DNA from: Phoronis ovalis
Lineage: Eukaryota; Phoronida; Phoronidae
DNA: 11,862 nucleotides
Reading direction: 5' to 3'
Assembly (NCBI GenBank): GCA_028565635.1
Contig: JAOXYB010038662.1
Location: 1-11,862 of the forward strand
The notes under the pieces were generated by a model, which was given only the letters and a program-made list of their open reading frames with translations, made no database searches and was not told where the DNA came from. Shown here in pieces: positions 1 to 8,590 of the stretch. The stretch's first letter is position 1; the number at the start of each line of letters is the position of its first letter. The position numbers were made by a program, and so were the translations under genes.

Positions 1-669
1 TTCTAGGATTTTTTTCCCCCAGAAATTTTGTGACTGTGTTCCAGAAAACGGTGGAAATCCCCATGTATCCGCGCCTGCTGGGAAGAAATTAATATGTCAT
101 CTGGTCTAGTTGTAGTATCCAACAGGGCTGTCTATAGTCAGAGTTTCAATATATTTAATAATACATGGTTAACTGCAACAATTAACGGACTAGTTATCTC
201 TCGTACCTCTCAGCTGTTGGCTTGAATTTATAAACTATGAATGTATATACACAATACACGGTCAACATTTTGTACTAATTGATTCATGATCATCTATTGC
301 AGCATCGTCTTTGTTTTGAAGCAACTTCTATAATTTGTGACTGTTTTTGAAGAACATTAGTCTCAAAATCAGTAAAAAAATGTGTCATTATCTGCATCAA
401 ATAACATAAAAGTAAAAAAAAAATTGGGAGGGGGTTTAAGTACTTGTGAAATTAAAAAAGAATTCTGGGTAGTGGCAGTGCATTTAAATTTTAAATTCTA
501 GGTGGGGAGTACCAGAATACAATTTATAATGTGGGTGGTGGGTCTGAGAAAAGTGCCTTCCCCCCACACAATCAAAAGCGGAACAGCCCTTATTTCAATA
601 ATGTTATCTGACAATCATCTATGGTCACCATTAACATATTAAGCACAAAAGTCACTGGTATGACCTTAC
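1..669 (-). other. NNT: NNT intron beyond exon 14 (incomplete)
   Basis: No exon of domain II or III could be found here; GADMP-type or later family sequence is absent. It holds an A-rich tract near 395-430 and the direct repeat at 531-590. Confidence 0.85.
531..590 (+). repeat. Interspersed direct repeat, left copy
   Basis: It shares GGGTGGTGG, AAAGTGCCTTC, ACACAA, AAAAG and GAACAGC in the same order and orientation with 11652-11720, with small gaps and substitutions. It lies in an NNT intron. Probably part of a dispersed mobile-element remnant. Confidence 0.7.
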
Positions 670-858
670 CTCCTATGGCTGACGTTAGAGTGAGACCCAT
701 GATACCAGACAGTACTGTAGTTGTGCCCAGCATGGCTAGACATGGAGTGGCTTCATTGGTCGTCATGTAGTAGCCCATTGCACCTATATTACCCATAAGC
801 ATACTAGCATTCATGACATGACGGCCTGGCAGGAGGAGAGCATCAGATTTGAGTACAC
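670..858 (-). CDS. NNT: NNT exon 14: membrane helices up to SAIGG (last exon in window)
   Basis: The acceptor TAG is at 861-859 and the donor GTAAGG starts at 669. It is phase 1 at both ends, residues 748-810. It encodes [19 protein letters not shown] and ends [10 protein letters not shown]. The family continues GGADMP from here, so the next exon must lie beyond position 1. Confidence 0.96.
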
Positions 859-3800
859 CTAAAACAGAAAAAATGTGTTTCTTTATTTGTTCTTTAAACT
901 ATTCTGTATTTCCAAATGTTTAGATTTATTTCTCCAGATGTCTTTTAGAGAGGCATTTTCAAAAAAAAAAAGAAGTCTACAAAACTTAAACACCCACTCT
1001 AAGAACATATATGATAAATATTCACAAACCTTGAAGTTTTCCAAAAGCAATCAATGATCCAGTGAATGTAACACCGCCAATAAACGTGCCCAAGAACAAG
1101 GCAGCTTTAATAACATTAGCAGCAGGATCTGTGGCAAAGTGTGGCTGTTCAACTAAAAAATCAGCAAGGCATGTCAACACAGCTGCAGCGCCTACCAAGC
1201 TGTGAAATAAGGCCACCATCTGCGGAAGATCAGTAACTTCAATTCTCTTAGCCACGATAGCTCCAACAGCAGCAGCTAAAAATATAACAATTACTATTGC
1301 CACAGGAATACTCTTAAGATAAAGCTGTTTCATATGCAGCTGACCAAAATAGACAGCATTCAAACAATTATTCATGTAACACATTCATAGAAACAGATTT
1401 AGGAATAGTGATTGTAACAAAATTGATAATCTAAGTACATTGTATCAATGTTGTATCAGATCAAGCAAATTGTCTTTTGTTATTTACCTGCTGTCATTCC
1501 TACTCCCATCTGAGTGAGTACCTCTGCTGGGGGTTGCAACATACCAAGGGTAGCAGCTATACCAGTAGATACACCAATCATACCCAAAGAATTGCCTGTA
1601 TTCAAACAAGAACAAATATAGACACCTTTTTTAACGGACAGATATTACAGTTCTAAACAATTTCTTAGCAAAAACATGACTCTGTTGAGTCCAAACGATT
1701 TTTATTGCACAAAACCTACAATCTTGGCAAAGTCGAATTAGCACTTTAAAAACTTCAACTTTTTATTTAAATAAGAGCAGTACACAATAATCAATTTAGA
1801 TATAAGTAATTTTAGGTATACACTTACAAAGAGTCGATTTCAACGCTTTTACACTATTTATTACATACCAAGCCTGGAAGTTTTCTGTGATGCTAATCCA
1901 GTTAGTGCACCAACACAGCATAATGAAGCTGCCAGGTATGCCATCTGGTGGACATGAGGATATTCACACATGACACTGTAGCCATAGCCACCCAAGAAAC
2001 CGAGACCTGGGATGCCATACAGGTAGTTATACTCAGGGGGGTCATCTGGAAAATAGTATTATCAATTAGTGATAGTGATCGCGTTACGTGACTTAAAATA
2101 TTTTACACCTTTAAATATCATGTCCTATAGCAAAACTGGTACTAGCAAGATGTTTTCTGCGCATCTAAACTTTCTTTGTATTGATACAGGAACTGAGCAT
2201 ACATTGAGGTGACTATAACCATTTCAATTCTAATAATTTAAAGCATTACTTGTACACCAATTTATCTTAATTTTCAGACACAATAAAAATAGCTGTCACC
2301 AATACCATGCAATTTTATAATTTCATCAATACCAAGGGAAATTGTAACTTTGCATAGAAAAACACCTATTAAAATAACCCTTATATTACCTGGTCGTTTA
2401 AACATATCTAACATTCTTTGTGTGACAGTGAAACCGCCTCCAATGTTAATACAGGAGATATAGGCAGCCAAAGCTGCTAGAACTTGAGCTGTGTTTGATG
2501 GCATGTAGCCACCACCCATGAGTATCATACCACCTACAGCTGTGATACCAGAGATGGCATTGGTAACCGACATAAGGGGAGAATGCAGGGCCGGTGTAAC
2601 ACCCCAAACAGTGTGATAACCTGAAAAGAATTACAAATGACTTAACACAAGGAGCAATATTCTAAATTACAAGTAAAATACATGACTTTAACACTAATCA
2701 AAATTTTGTTTTAAATCATGTGTGATCTGTCCAGTTGCAATAATAAATGGGAGATTTTTTATCAGATGGCACATCTGCAAATCAGTTGTAAGAAGATCAA
2801 AATTCACTCAGTGAATTATGCATCTTGTTTCAGGGCAATATCCTCAAGGTTGGCAAATTACAACTGATAAGCATAATATTGCACTGCATAAATAAATAAC
2901 CAATGCATTATAACAATGATCACTTACCAACGATACCAGCTAAACCAAATGTTGTCACCATAGTTGTAAATGCAGGATTTGGAGATCCAACGCCAAGAGC
3001 TGAAATATTACATGTGCATTGTAACCATTTTTATAATTTCCACACTTTTAATATTTCTTGGGCATTCCCCACATATACAAGATTAACAAACCTCTAGACA
3101 CAGTCTGGACATTCTAGAGTTGTAGTAACTTTGACGTAGCACAAACACTCAACCAAACAATGCAGATTTTAGATTATGAAATCTTAACTTGTTGCATACA
3201 GCTATTTTGGTAGCAGATTACACTTACCAAGAAGTCCACCCAAGCCAGCTGTATACATAAAGGCATCTTTCAACGTATCATTGAAGTAGTTAGGAGGAGG
3301 TGGTTCAACTTTAACTACTGCAGTTCGGGTTGTCTCTGTTACAGGTTGCCGAGGGGGTGGCGGAGGTGGCCACATCATTTTACCCTAACATAAGAGTACA
3401 ACATGTCAGGTTTTAGAAACAATCTAACAAATAACAAGCCATATTTAAGTTACAATAAATTATTTGTGGCCGAGTGAGTGTCAACTTTCCTGCCTTAAGA
3501 TTTGTAGCAATATATTAAAGGCAATAAAGCTTCGGTGTAGAAGTTCACACATATGTACCACACATCATGTTTTGAAGTGACTTCGAGCAGTAACATGTAA
3601 GATTTTTAGCATGAACAGCCTTGAGATAACAACATACAATACCAGTAGCAAGTAACTACATGAATGAACAGACAATTAAAACTCAAACTAACAAAACATA
3701 AGATATTAATGTTTAAACAAAAGCATTCCATTTAGAAAAACCTTTGACAATAATGGTTTCTCTTCACTTTTATTGATCTTTGATGGTATCCTAACTCCCT

Positions 3801-6800
3801 GGAAAAAACTATGTCTATCACAGTCTACATTAGAATTAACTGTTACCTCCCAGCACTACAAAATATGTCTTACTGTATGAGTTACATTTGATTTTTCATT
3901 ACATATTTGCACTGACATATCATCAACATACAAAACCAAATTTGCAGTTAAGCTTACATAAATTAACAGCAAGAAAACATGGAACAGGGGCTGGAAATAG
4001 CATGTACAACTTAGGCAAGTTAATTTTACACTGGAAAACAGTTACATAGGAGTAACATGTGTACTTGCCAACATTCAGAATAAGTCAGTCAATTCAACTT
4101 ACATCTTGTAATATAATGGATCCACGGACAACTTCATCTTCCATATCAAGGTAGTAGTGATCTTTTTGACCTTAAACAATATGAACAAGCCATGTGAGGC
4201 ACAAATCTGTTGTTTCACTATTTTCCCCCCGTTTATTTTCCTTTTTAATACTGGCTAGAGGAAAATTTGCACACAAGAATAATATCCTTTGGGAACTTAC
4301 TCATTGCAATGCTGCTTTGCAGTGTATCATGGTATTTTTTTTATTTATTGGTAAATTATCGTGATATCAACAGAGATGAAATTTGTGACAAAAACAAACT
4401 TTTCATTTTTGTAAATAAAACCAACAAACTTGATTTCAGAGCGAATGTGCGTAAACACAAAACAACAGCTTCTTTAGTATGAATGTTGAGCCATATGTTT
4501 AATACCATATCTTAGCAAAATGAAACCACAAAAGACATCACCAGCATATAAAAGTTTAAAATTTCCCCACACAGAGAATAAATGTACCATTCTTACCCAT
4601 GGAGAGTAGTAGCTTGGAGATGTTGTTAGCATACAGTGTACTAGACTGTGTTGGCAGTCTACTAGGCAGATCCGTATAACCTATATGTGTGACTTCATTG
4701 TATTTGTACAGTTCTCCTGGACGAGTTGTCTCAATGTTACCACCAGCTTCTGCAGCTAAATCAACAACCACAGAGCCTGGCTTCATGGATTCAATCATTT
4801 CCTAAACAGAAGCAAGTATAACTATAATTCTGTTGCAAGCATAGCTCCCAGTTTGCAATAATCCTAGAATTGATGAGAAATTACCTGAATTTGATTACTC
4901 GACATGGCACATTTTATCTAGGAAGTGATTTTTGGTTATTTGTTACTTTTTCTTGTTAGTTGATTTCAGGTACTGTTTTTTTATATGTAAGATACTGTGC
5001 TGGAAAAAACTAAAATTTAGATACTTTGAGCTATTCTAGTTTCTATAGTATTGTAATTACTATTAGAAAACATGAATTTCCATTTTACTGCACAATTCTT
5101 TATAAAACAGATGCTAAAACTGTTCTCTGTACTTTATAATTTTTACATTATATATTAGGCACATTAATCGTGACAAAAGTCTAAAATACGACAGTCAGCA
5201 AGATGATAATGGAATTACTCTATTTAGAGCAACTGTTCATGTACACTTTTTTTTTATTGTTACCTTGGAAATAAGTTTAGGAGCAGGTTTTCCAGGTATT
5301 AGAGCTGTGGTGATGACAATATCCACTTCTTTGCACTGCTTGGCAAATAATGCCATCTCTGCTTCAATATACTCTTTAGACATCGTTGTGGCATAACCAC
5401 CAAGGCCTGATCCAGATTCCTACCAAGAAGTACAATATGTGAAAGAGTTTGGAACCCATTTATGGTTTATATTATATCACATATGTATACTAATTTATGT
5501 ATAGCAAATGAGGGCCTACCAGAAGAAGGCAAGTGGCCACCCTGTTTCATCTATATTCAGTTATATCATTTAAAACTTTTGTATTTTGTGATCCCTTACC
5601 TCTTAAATTTTATATCTTATCGTACCTCAGTTTGCTCCGACACAACCGGGCCTTTTTCCTGCCCATCAATCAATTTGAAAACACTGCCAAACTAAAGTAA
5701 TCAATCACAACACACAGTTTACATTGCATTAACTAATGAAATAATTAGCTTCTAAAACGCCTTTCTTCGTGCAGTGCTTCGTAGTAACTGGGGAAATGCT
5801 TTTCTGACACAGTTTGGCGACCAACCTAAATATAATGTATGCATACATAATATATGCATTGTTCTGTAAGCATATGCAGGCAGACTGTCAAACGCCTAAT
5901 CCAGTTGTGTCAGAGTCTATAACGGAGTTAGGATAAGATATAATATTTGAATTGAAAGGTACAAAATCATAAAATACAAGTTTCAAATGATATGAGCGGA
6001 GATTCATAAGCTCTGAACCTCAGGGTGAATTTTTCCTACCTACAGCACTGATTCTGAGCCACTAACAATAGTGATCCACAAAAAGCTATGGATTTTGAGA
6101 GGTTTTACAAATGTGCGATAATTAGTCAATAAAAAAAAAAGTTGTATACTTCAAGCCGCAATCCAATAACGGATTTTTTTAAGAATATTGGAATCAAGAA
6201 GATGGTATAGTTTGAAAGTAATGAGAAGCACACAAAACATGTTGTTTTTTTTTAAATTTCTCTTCGAACACTATACCTCCTTAATGTTAACTTCCAAGAA
6301 TTCTGCACCAAGTGATTCGACTTGTTCTTTGACTTCTGGTCTAGTATCAAATGCTCTCACAACAGCACCCATGCTCTTAGCTGTACCCATAGCGGCTAGA
6401 CCAGCAACACCGCCACCAATCACAAGAATCTTTGCTGGGGGGACTTTACCAGCTGCAGTAATTTGTCCTATAAAGACAAAAAATAAAATAATATTTGGAA
6501 AATCTGATGTACAAACAAGACTTCACATTTTAACCATACATATATTTACTCAACATAAATACGAAACCTTCGAAATCGCAACATTTTCAATTTCATTTTA
6601 TCACTGCTTTTCTTTGTGACCTTAAAAAATTAAGCAAAGTTAGCTAATTTGCTTATATTATCACAAAAGCTTTTTGGACAGCTGCTGATGGAAGGTATGT
6701 ACTGCACAATATTAATTTGTGAGTGTATATATGAGGAACAATAGGATCCTATCTTGAAAGAGCTTCAAGCAATGAACACCAGTTTAGAAAAATCTTGGGA

Positions 6801-7920
6801 TTTAAGGGTTACCTTAAACATACATCATACATGTTAATTGCGCAATATCAGGTTTTTCTCTTTATTATTATTAATTTTTATTTCCAAATTTCAAGATGGT
6901 TCCAAAAAAGGATAGTATGCTAAGTTACAGTGAGGTATTAAAAAGTTGGCACTTGCGCAATTTTTTGAGTTTAACTTTGAAACCCAAGAGAAACAAAGTT
7001 TCTATGCGTTGTAAAAGTTTATTGGTACTCGTATGATTGACAAAATATTGCGTGTTAATCAGTTTGTGTTCCATATGCGTTTCATCTATCATATCATTAG
7101 TATTAAATACTGTTTTAAACTTTAGATGTCAACCCATTAAGTTCGAAATTTTTCCAAACCTCATTGCATATACATTGCAGTTGAAAAATATCATTTTAGT
7201 CTATTGTAATTTTACATTGTATGAATCCTACTTTTGGAGACCTTCTTTTGTACCAAATGCTCAGTTGTGGCAGCAAGGCTCAAACTTACCTGTGAAGAAT
7301 CGACCAAAATTGTTAGCAGCCAAAATTACAGCTTTGTAACCAGAAACGTTAGTCATCGAGCTAAGAGCATCAAACACTTGGGCTCTGCTGATACGTGGTA
7401 CACATTCCATACCAAATACTGTCATATTTTTTTTTGCTAGTTCATCAACAAGCGCTTGATTCTGAGCTGGATAAATGAAACTGTAGAGCGTACCATTCTC
7501 ACGAAATTTTTCTATTTCTTCATTTAAAGGGGCACGGACTTTTAGTACGATGTCTGAGGAAAAAGCATCTTTAGTGCTTTTGATATTGGCACCACTGACA
7601 GCATAATCTTGATTGGTGAATCTTGCCTCTAACCCTGCATTCTCTTCAACATTAATAGTAAAGCCTTTTTTAACTAGAACAGCAGTGGCGGTAGGGGACA
7701 GAGCAACACGACGTTCATTTTTGAAGATTTCTTTAGGAACACCAATGGAGAGATCTTTGTACGGAATACCTAGAACCTTCTCTTCGACTTTCTCAGCTTG
7801 TTGACAATACAATCTCCAGCTGTTGTTATTTAGATCATTCTTGGCAGATTTGGAAGCAGCATTTTGAACTTTGTTTCCTACCGCTTCAATCAGGGCTGAT
7901 GCTCGTTGTAACCGAAACAT
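670..7920 (-). CDS. NNT: NAD(P) transhydrogenase, mitochondrial (5' two-thirds, 12 coding exons)
   Basis: Hydride transfer from NADH to NADP+ driven by proton re-entry across the mitochondrial inner membrane. The twelve exons join in frame to about 810 residues; animal NNT is about 1,086 residues, so the window lacks the end of membrane domain II and all of NADP-binding domain III, which lie beyond position 1. Order seen: basic presequence (about 1-45), domain I (about 51-395), proline-rich linker (about 418-450), then membrane segments from about 455 onward. The single chain has PntA-like domain I followed by PntB-like segments, as in animals. The start at 7918-7920 is chosen because it begins a Met-Phe-Arg-Leu-Gln-Arg presequence with G at -3, and because the inferred first exon carries an in-frame TGA upstream. 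Residue numbers in the exon entries follow this model without the candidate cassette exons. Family identity is very secure. Confidence 0.97.
1030..1275 (-). CDS. NNT: NNT exon 13: proton-channel helices with conserved histidine
   Basis: The acceptor TAG is at 1278-1276. The donor is a non-consensus GTTTGT from 1029, chosen because the family sequence FGKLQG ends there and the next exon resumes in frame. It is phase 1 at both ends, residues 666-747. His690 in [15 protein letters not shown] corresponds to beta-His91 of E. coli PntB, a key residue of proton translocation. [10 protein letters not shown] and [17 protein letters not shown] are further family blocks. Confidence 0.96.
1488..1595 (-). 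CDS. NNT: NNT exon 12: membrane helix
   Basis: The acceptor CAG is at 1598-1596 and the donor GTAAAT starts at 1487. It is phase 1 at both ends, residues 630-665. It encodes [20 protein letters not shown] and then an 'AEVLTQMG' loop, as in the family. Confidence 0.95.
1869..2045 (-). CDS. NNT: NNT exon 11: junction between PntA-like and PntB-like parts
   Basis: The acceptor CAG is at 2048-2046 and the donor GTATGT starts at 1868. It is phase 1 at both ends, residues 571-629. It begins [14 protein letters not shown], like the mammalian [16 protein letters not shown], and ends [10 protein letters not shown]. This spans the connector that fuses the two bacterial subunits in the animal protein. 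Confidence 0.96.
2046..2389 (-). other. NNT: NNT intron between exons 10 and 11
   Basis: AT-rich. The exon 10 frame runs open for about 38 codons from the donor, but with no family resemblance. Nothing else seen. Confidence 0.85.
2390..2620 (-). CDS. NNT: NNT exon 10: membrane helices, [12 protein letters not shown] block
   Basis: The acceptor CAG is at 2623-2621 and the donor GTAATA starts at 2389. It is phase 1 at both ends, residues 494-570. It starts [20 protein letters not shown], continues [11 protein letters not shown], and ends [16 protein letters not shown]. These are among the most conserved blocks of the family and correspond to the C-terminal helices of bacterial PntA. The reading frame stays open into the intron down to 2274, but the protein match stops at the donor. 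Confidence 0.97.
2621..2927 (-). other. NNT: NNT intron between exons 9 and 10
   Basis: AT-rich non-coding sequence. I see no motif, repeat or further exon. Confidence 0.85.
2928..2999 (-). CDS. NNT: NNT exon 9: membrane domain II
   Basis: A 72-bp exon. The acceptor CAG is at 3002-3000 and the donor GTAAGT starts at 2927. It is phase 1 at both ends, residues 470-493. It encodes [19 protein letters not shown] followed by LAGIV, matching the [12 protein letters not shown] segment of animal NNT. Confidence 0.96.
3228..3384 (-). CDS. NNT: NNT exon 8: proline-rich linker and first membrane segment
   Basis: The acceptor TAG is at 3387-3385 and the donor GTAAGT starts at 3227. It runs from phase 0 to phase 1, residues 418-469. 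It begins GKMMW followed by six prolines, has a second run of four prolines, and then enters the first hydrophobic segment at [18 protein letters not shown] corresponds to the WPAPP or FPAP motif that ends domain I in relatives. The linker sequence itself is not conserved. Confidence 0.95.
3385..4102 (-). other. NNT: NNT intron between exons 7 and 8
   Basis: AT-rich, 718 bp. It contains the candidate cassette exon at 3742-3798, which would split it into two introns of about 300 and 360 bp. No other structure recognised. Confidence 0.8.
3742..3798 (-). CDS. NNT: Candidate 57-bp cassette exon of NNT (linker insertion)
   Basis: An open 19-codon segment, [19 protein letters not shown], phase 0 at both ends, between exons 7 and 8. 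The acceptor is strong (TTTTTTCCAG, AG at 3800-3799). The donor GTTTTT at 3741 is weak, although this gene also appears to use GTTTGT at exon 13. A purine-rich GAAGAGAAA stretch inside could act as a splicing enhancer. Its first residue, Gly, equals the first residue of exon 8, so exon 7's QD becomes QDG either way. It would lengthen the linker between the NAD domain and the membrane domain. GC is 19/57, no higher than intron. Not proven. Confidence 0.42.
4103..4170 (-). CDS. NNT: NNT exon 7: end of domain I
   Basis: A 68-bp exon. The acceptor AAG is at 4173-4171 and the donor GTAAGT starts at 4102. It runs from phase 1 to phase 0, residues 395-417. The peptide ends [12 protein letters not shown], matching the conserved VIRG strand that closes domain I in the family. 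Confidence 0.93.
4171..4596 (-). other. NNT: NNT intron between exons 6 and 7
   Basis: AT-rich, with a T- and C-rich stretch near 4220-4245. No exon or repeat recognised on either strand. Confidence 0.85.
4597..4801 (-). CDS. NNT: NNT exon 6: domain I C-terminal part with mobile loop
   Basis: The acceptor TAG is at 4804-4802 and the donor GTAAGA starts at 4596. It codes residues 327-394 plus one base. [12 protein letters not shown] and [14 protein letters not shown] are hallmark blocks. The second holds Tyr368, corresponding to the tyrosine of the flexible loop that closes over NAD(H) in bacterial domain I. The frame read beyond the donor into intron sequence soon departs from the family, which confirms the donor. 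Confidence 0.96.
4802..5263 (-). other. NNT: NNT intron between exons 5 and 6
   Basis: Strongly AT-rich. The only exon-like item is a weak 33-bp open segment at 4885-4917 (see findings). Confidence 0.8.
5264..5419 (-). CDS. NNT: NNT exon 5: domain I, ESGSG to PAPKLISK
   Basis: The acceptor TAG is at 5422-5420 and the donor GTAACA starts at 5263. The exon is phase 0 to phase 0, 52 codons, residues 275-326. It contains the family segment with [20 protein letters not shown], which forms part of the second Rossmann half of domain I. It resembles E. coli PntA at least as closely as it does mammalian NNT. Confidence 0.96.
5626..5691 (-). CDS. NNT: Candidate 66-bp cassette exon of NNT (domain I insertion)
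   Basis: An open 22-codon segment is flanked by CTTTAG (acceptor, AG at 5693-5692) and GTACGATAAG (donor from 5625). It is phase 0 at both ends, exactly as needed between exons 3 and 5. The peptide starts [10 protein letters not shown] and ends VVSEQTE. GC is 31/66, close to the exons and well above the intron. Its last residue, Glu, equals the last residue of exon 3, so the join to ESGSG reads E-ESGSG with or without it. The canonical protein needs no residues here, so it is a lineage-specific, alternative or exonised piece, or a chance. No transcript evidence is available. Confidence 0.45.
5692..6276 (-). other. NNT: NNT intron between exon 3 and the candidate cassette exon
   Basis: It contains a more GC-rich patch at about 5750-5930 with short repeats (AAACGCC at 5755 and 5890; GTGTCAGAG-type motifs at 5803 and 5901), suggestive of an old small mobile element. 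The remainder is AT-rich and featureless. Confidence 0.6.
6277..6467 (-). CDS. NNT: NNT exon 3: NAD-binding Rossmann motif
   Basis: The acceptor TAG is at 6470-6468 and the donor GTATAG starts at 6276. The exon runs from phase 1 to phase 0, residues 211-274. It holds the dinucleotide-binding glycines (G228, G230 and G233 in [13 protein letters not shown]) and Asp251 in RAFDTRP at the end of the next strand, the usual adenosine-ribose contact. It ends LEVNIKE, and exon 5 continues ESGSG, which matches the continuous EEAGSG-type segment of E. coli PntA. Confidence 0.96.
6468..7289 (-). other. NNT: NNT intron between exons 2 and 3
   Basis: An 822-bp AT-rich intron. I found no convincing extra exon, repeat or RNA gene. 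Confidence 0.8.
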
Positions 7921-7954
7921 CCCGACTGCCCCGATGCTTATCTGCACAGACAAT
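7290..7954 (-). CDS. NNT: NNT exon 2: 5' UTR end, presequence and first half of domain I
   Basis: The acceptor CAG is at 7957-7955 and the donor GTAAGT starts at 7289. Bases 7921-7954 are UTR and 7290-7920 encode residues 1-210, ending in phase 1. Residues 1-45 are Arg/Lys/Ser/Ala-rich, as in a mitochondrial presequence. The domain I core begins at [14 protein letters not shown] (51-64). Arg176, Gln181, Asp184 and Ser187 lie in [13 protein letters not shown] and match Arg127, Gln132, Asp135 and Ser138 of the Rhodospirillum rubrum domain I nicotinamide site. This is by far the largest exon of the gene here. Confidence 0.96.
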
Positions 7955-8319
7955 CTGGAAAAAGAAATAGCATTTCAATACATATATCTTACACATTGAG
8001 CCATAAATAACAAAAGAAAGCTTTTGGATTTTGACTTATTCAGCATTTATACTATTTTTACATATATTGGTCAGAAAAAATAGAGAATATTGAGGAAGTG
8101 ACTTTGAAGTTAAATTTTCAAATGGCTAAAAAAATCATTGCTTAGGTAATTAACAAAATTCAGTATGAAAGATAAACACAACGGTTATAGTAGCTTAAAA
8201 GACTTTATAGATATTGGGTCACTCGTATAGCATGTTATCACTTGCACCAACACAACAGCATGCTTTGTAGTGGCATTAAATTCAGATTTCAGTCGGCTTT
8301 TCAGGTTCCAGGGGGATAC

Positions 8320-8590
8320 TGTCCTTATTTTTAGATGGGTTGTTCAGCCCAAACCCAAAATATTCACCCATTTTTAGGAGTTTTGGGTTCAAATATGGGT
8401 TGTCCGTCACAATTTTTAAGGTTTTCTCTTAGAAAATTCCACTGGAAATGCTACCTTTAATGAAATTGCTGAAGAAAATATCCATTTTTAGAGGTTTTGT
8501 TGAAATAGACCAATTTTTACGAATTTATCAGTGAATAAGTGACCCACTTGGGCGGCACACCCCTCTACTCATCATATATGTCCCGGGACT
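8320..8590 (+). repeat. Degenerate ATTTTTAG repeat cluster, probable mobile-element remnant
   Basis: ATTTTTA-type cores followed by purines and often by G-T-rich sequence occur at about 8327, 8370, 8412, 8484 and 8513. GGGTT-type strings occur at 8337, 8385 and 8397. The block ends in a GC-rich tail (ACTTGGGCGGCACACCCCTC, then TCCCGGGACT) unlike the surrounding intron. No coding sequence is visible. Spacing is irregular, so it is not a clean tandem array. Confidence 0.45.

Noticed and set aside
2274-2389. Open extension of exon 10 into its intron
   Set aside because: The family match stops exactly at a GTAATA donor and resumes in exon 11. The extension is short and AT-rich, so retention is not supported.
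4267-4482. 71-codon plus-strand open frame
   Set aside because: Pure intron sequence of NNT with AT-driven composition. It has no recognisable motif and no splice support.
5745-5825. Alternative exon-like segment after TTTAG on the minus strand (26 open codons)
   Set aside because: It has a plausible acceptor but no usable donor before an in-frame TAA. The other frames are equally open, and short repeats nearby suggest an old mobile element.
6188-6619. 143-codon plus-strand open frame
   Set aside because: It is antisense to NNT exon 3 and its flanking introns. The minus strand there encodes an obvious Rossmann motif.
7918-7954. Translation start of NNT at the upstream TTG (position 7953)
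   Set aside because: TTG is not a normal eukaryotic start. The ATG at 7920 begins a good presequence, and the inferred upstream exon has an in-frame stop.
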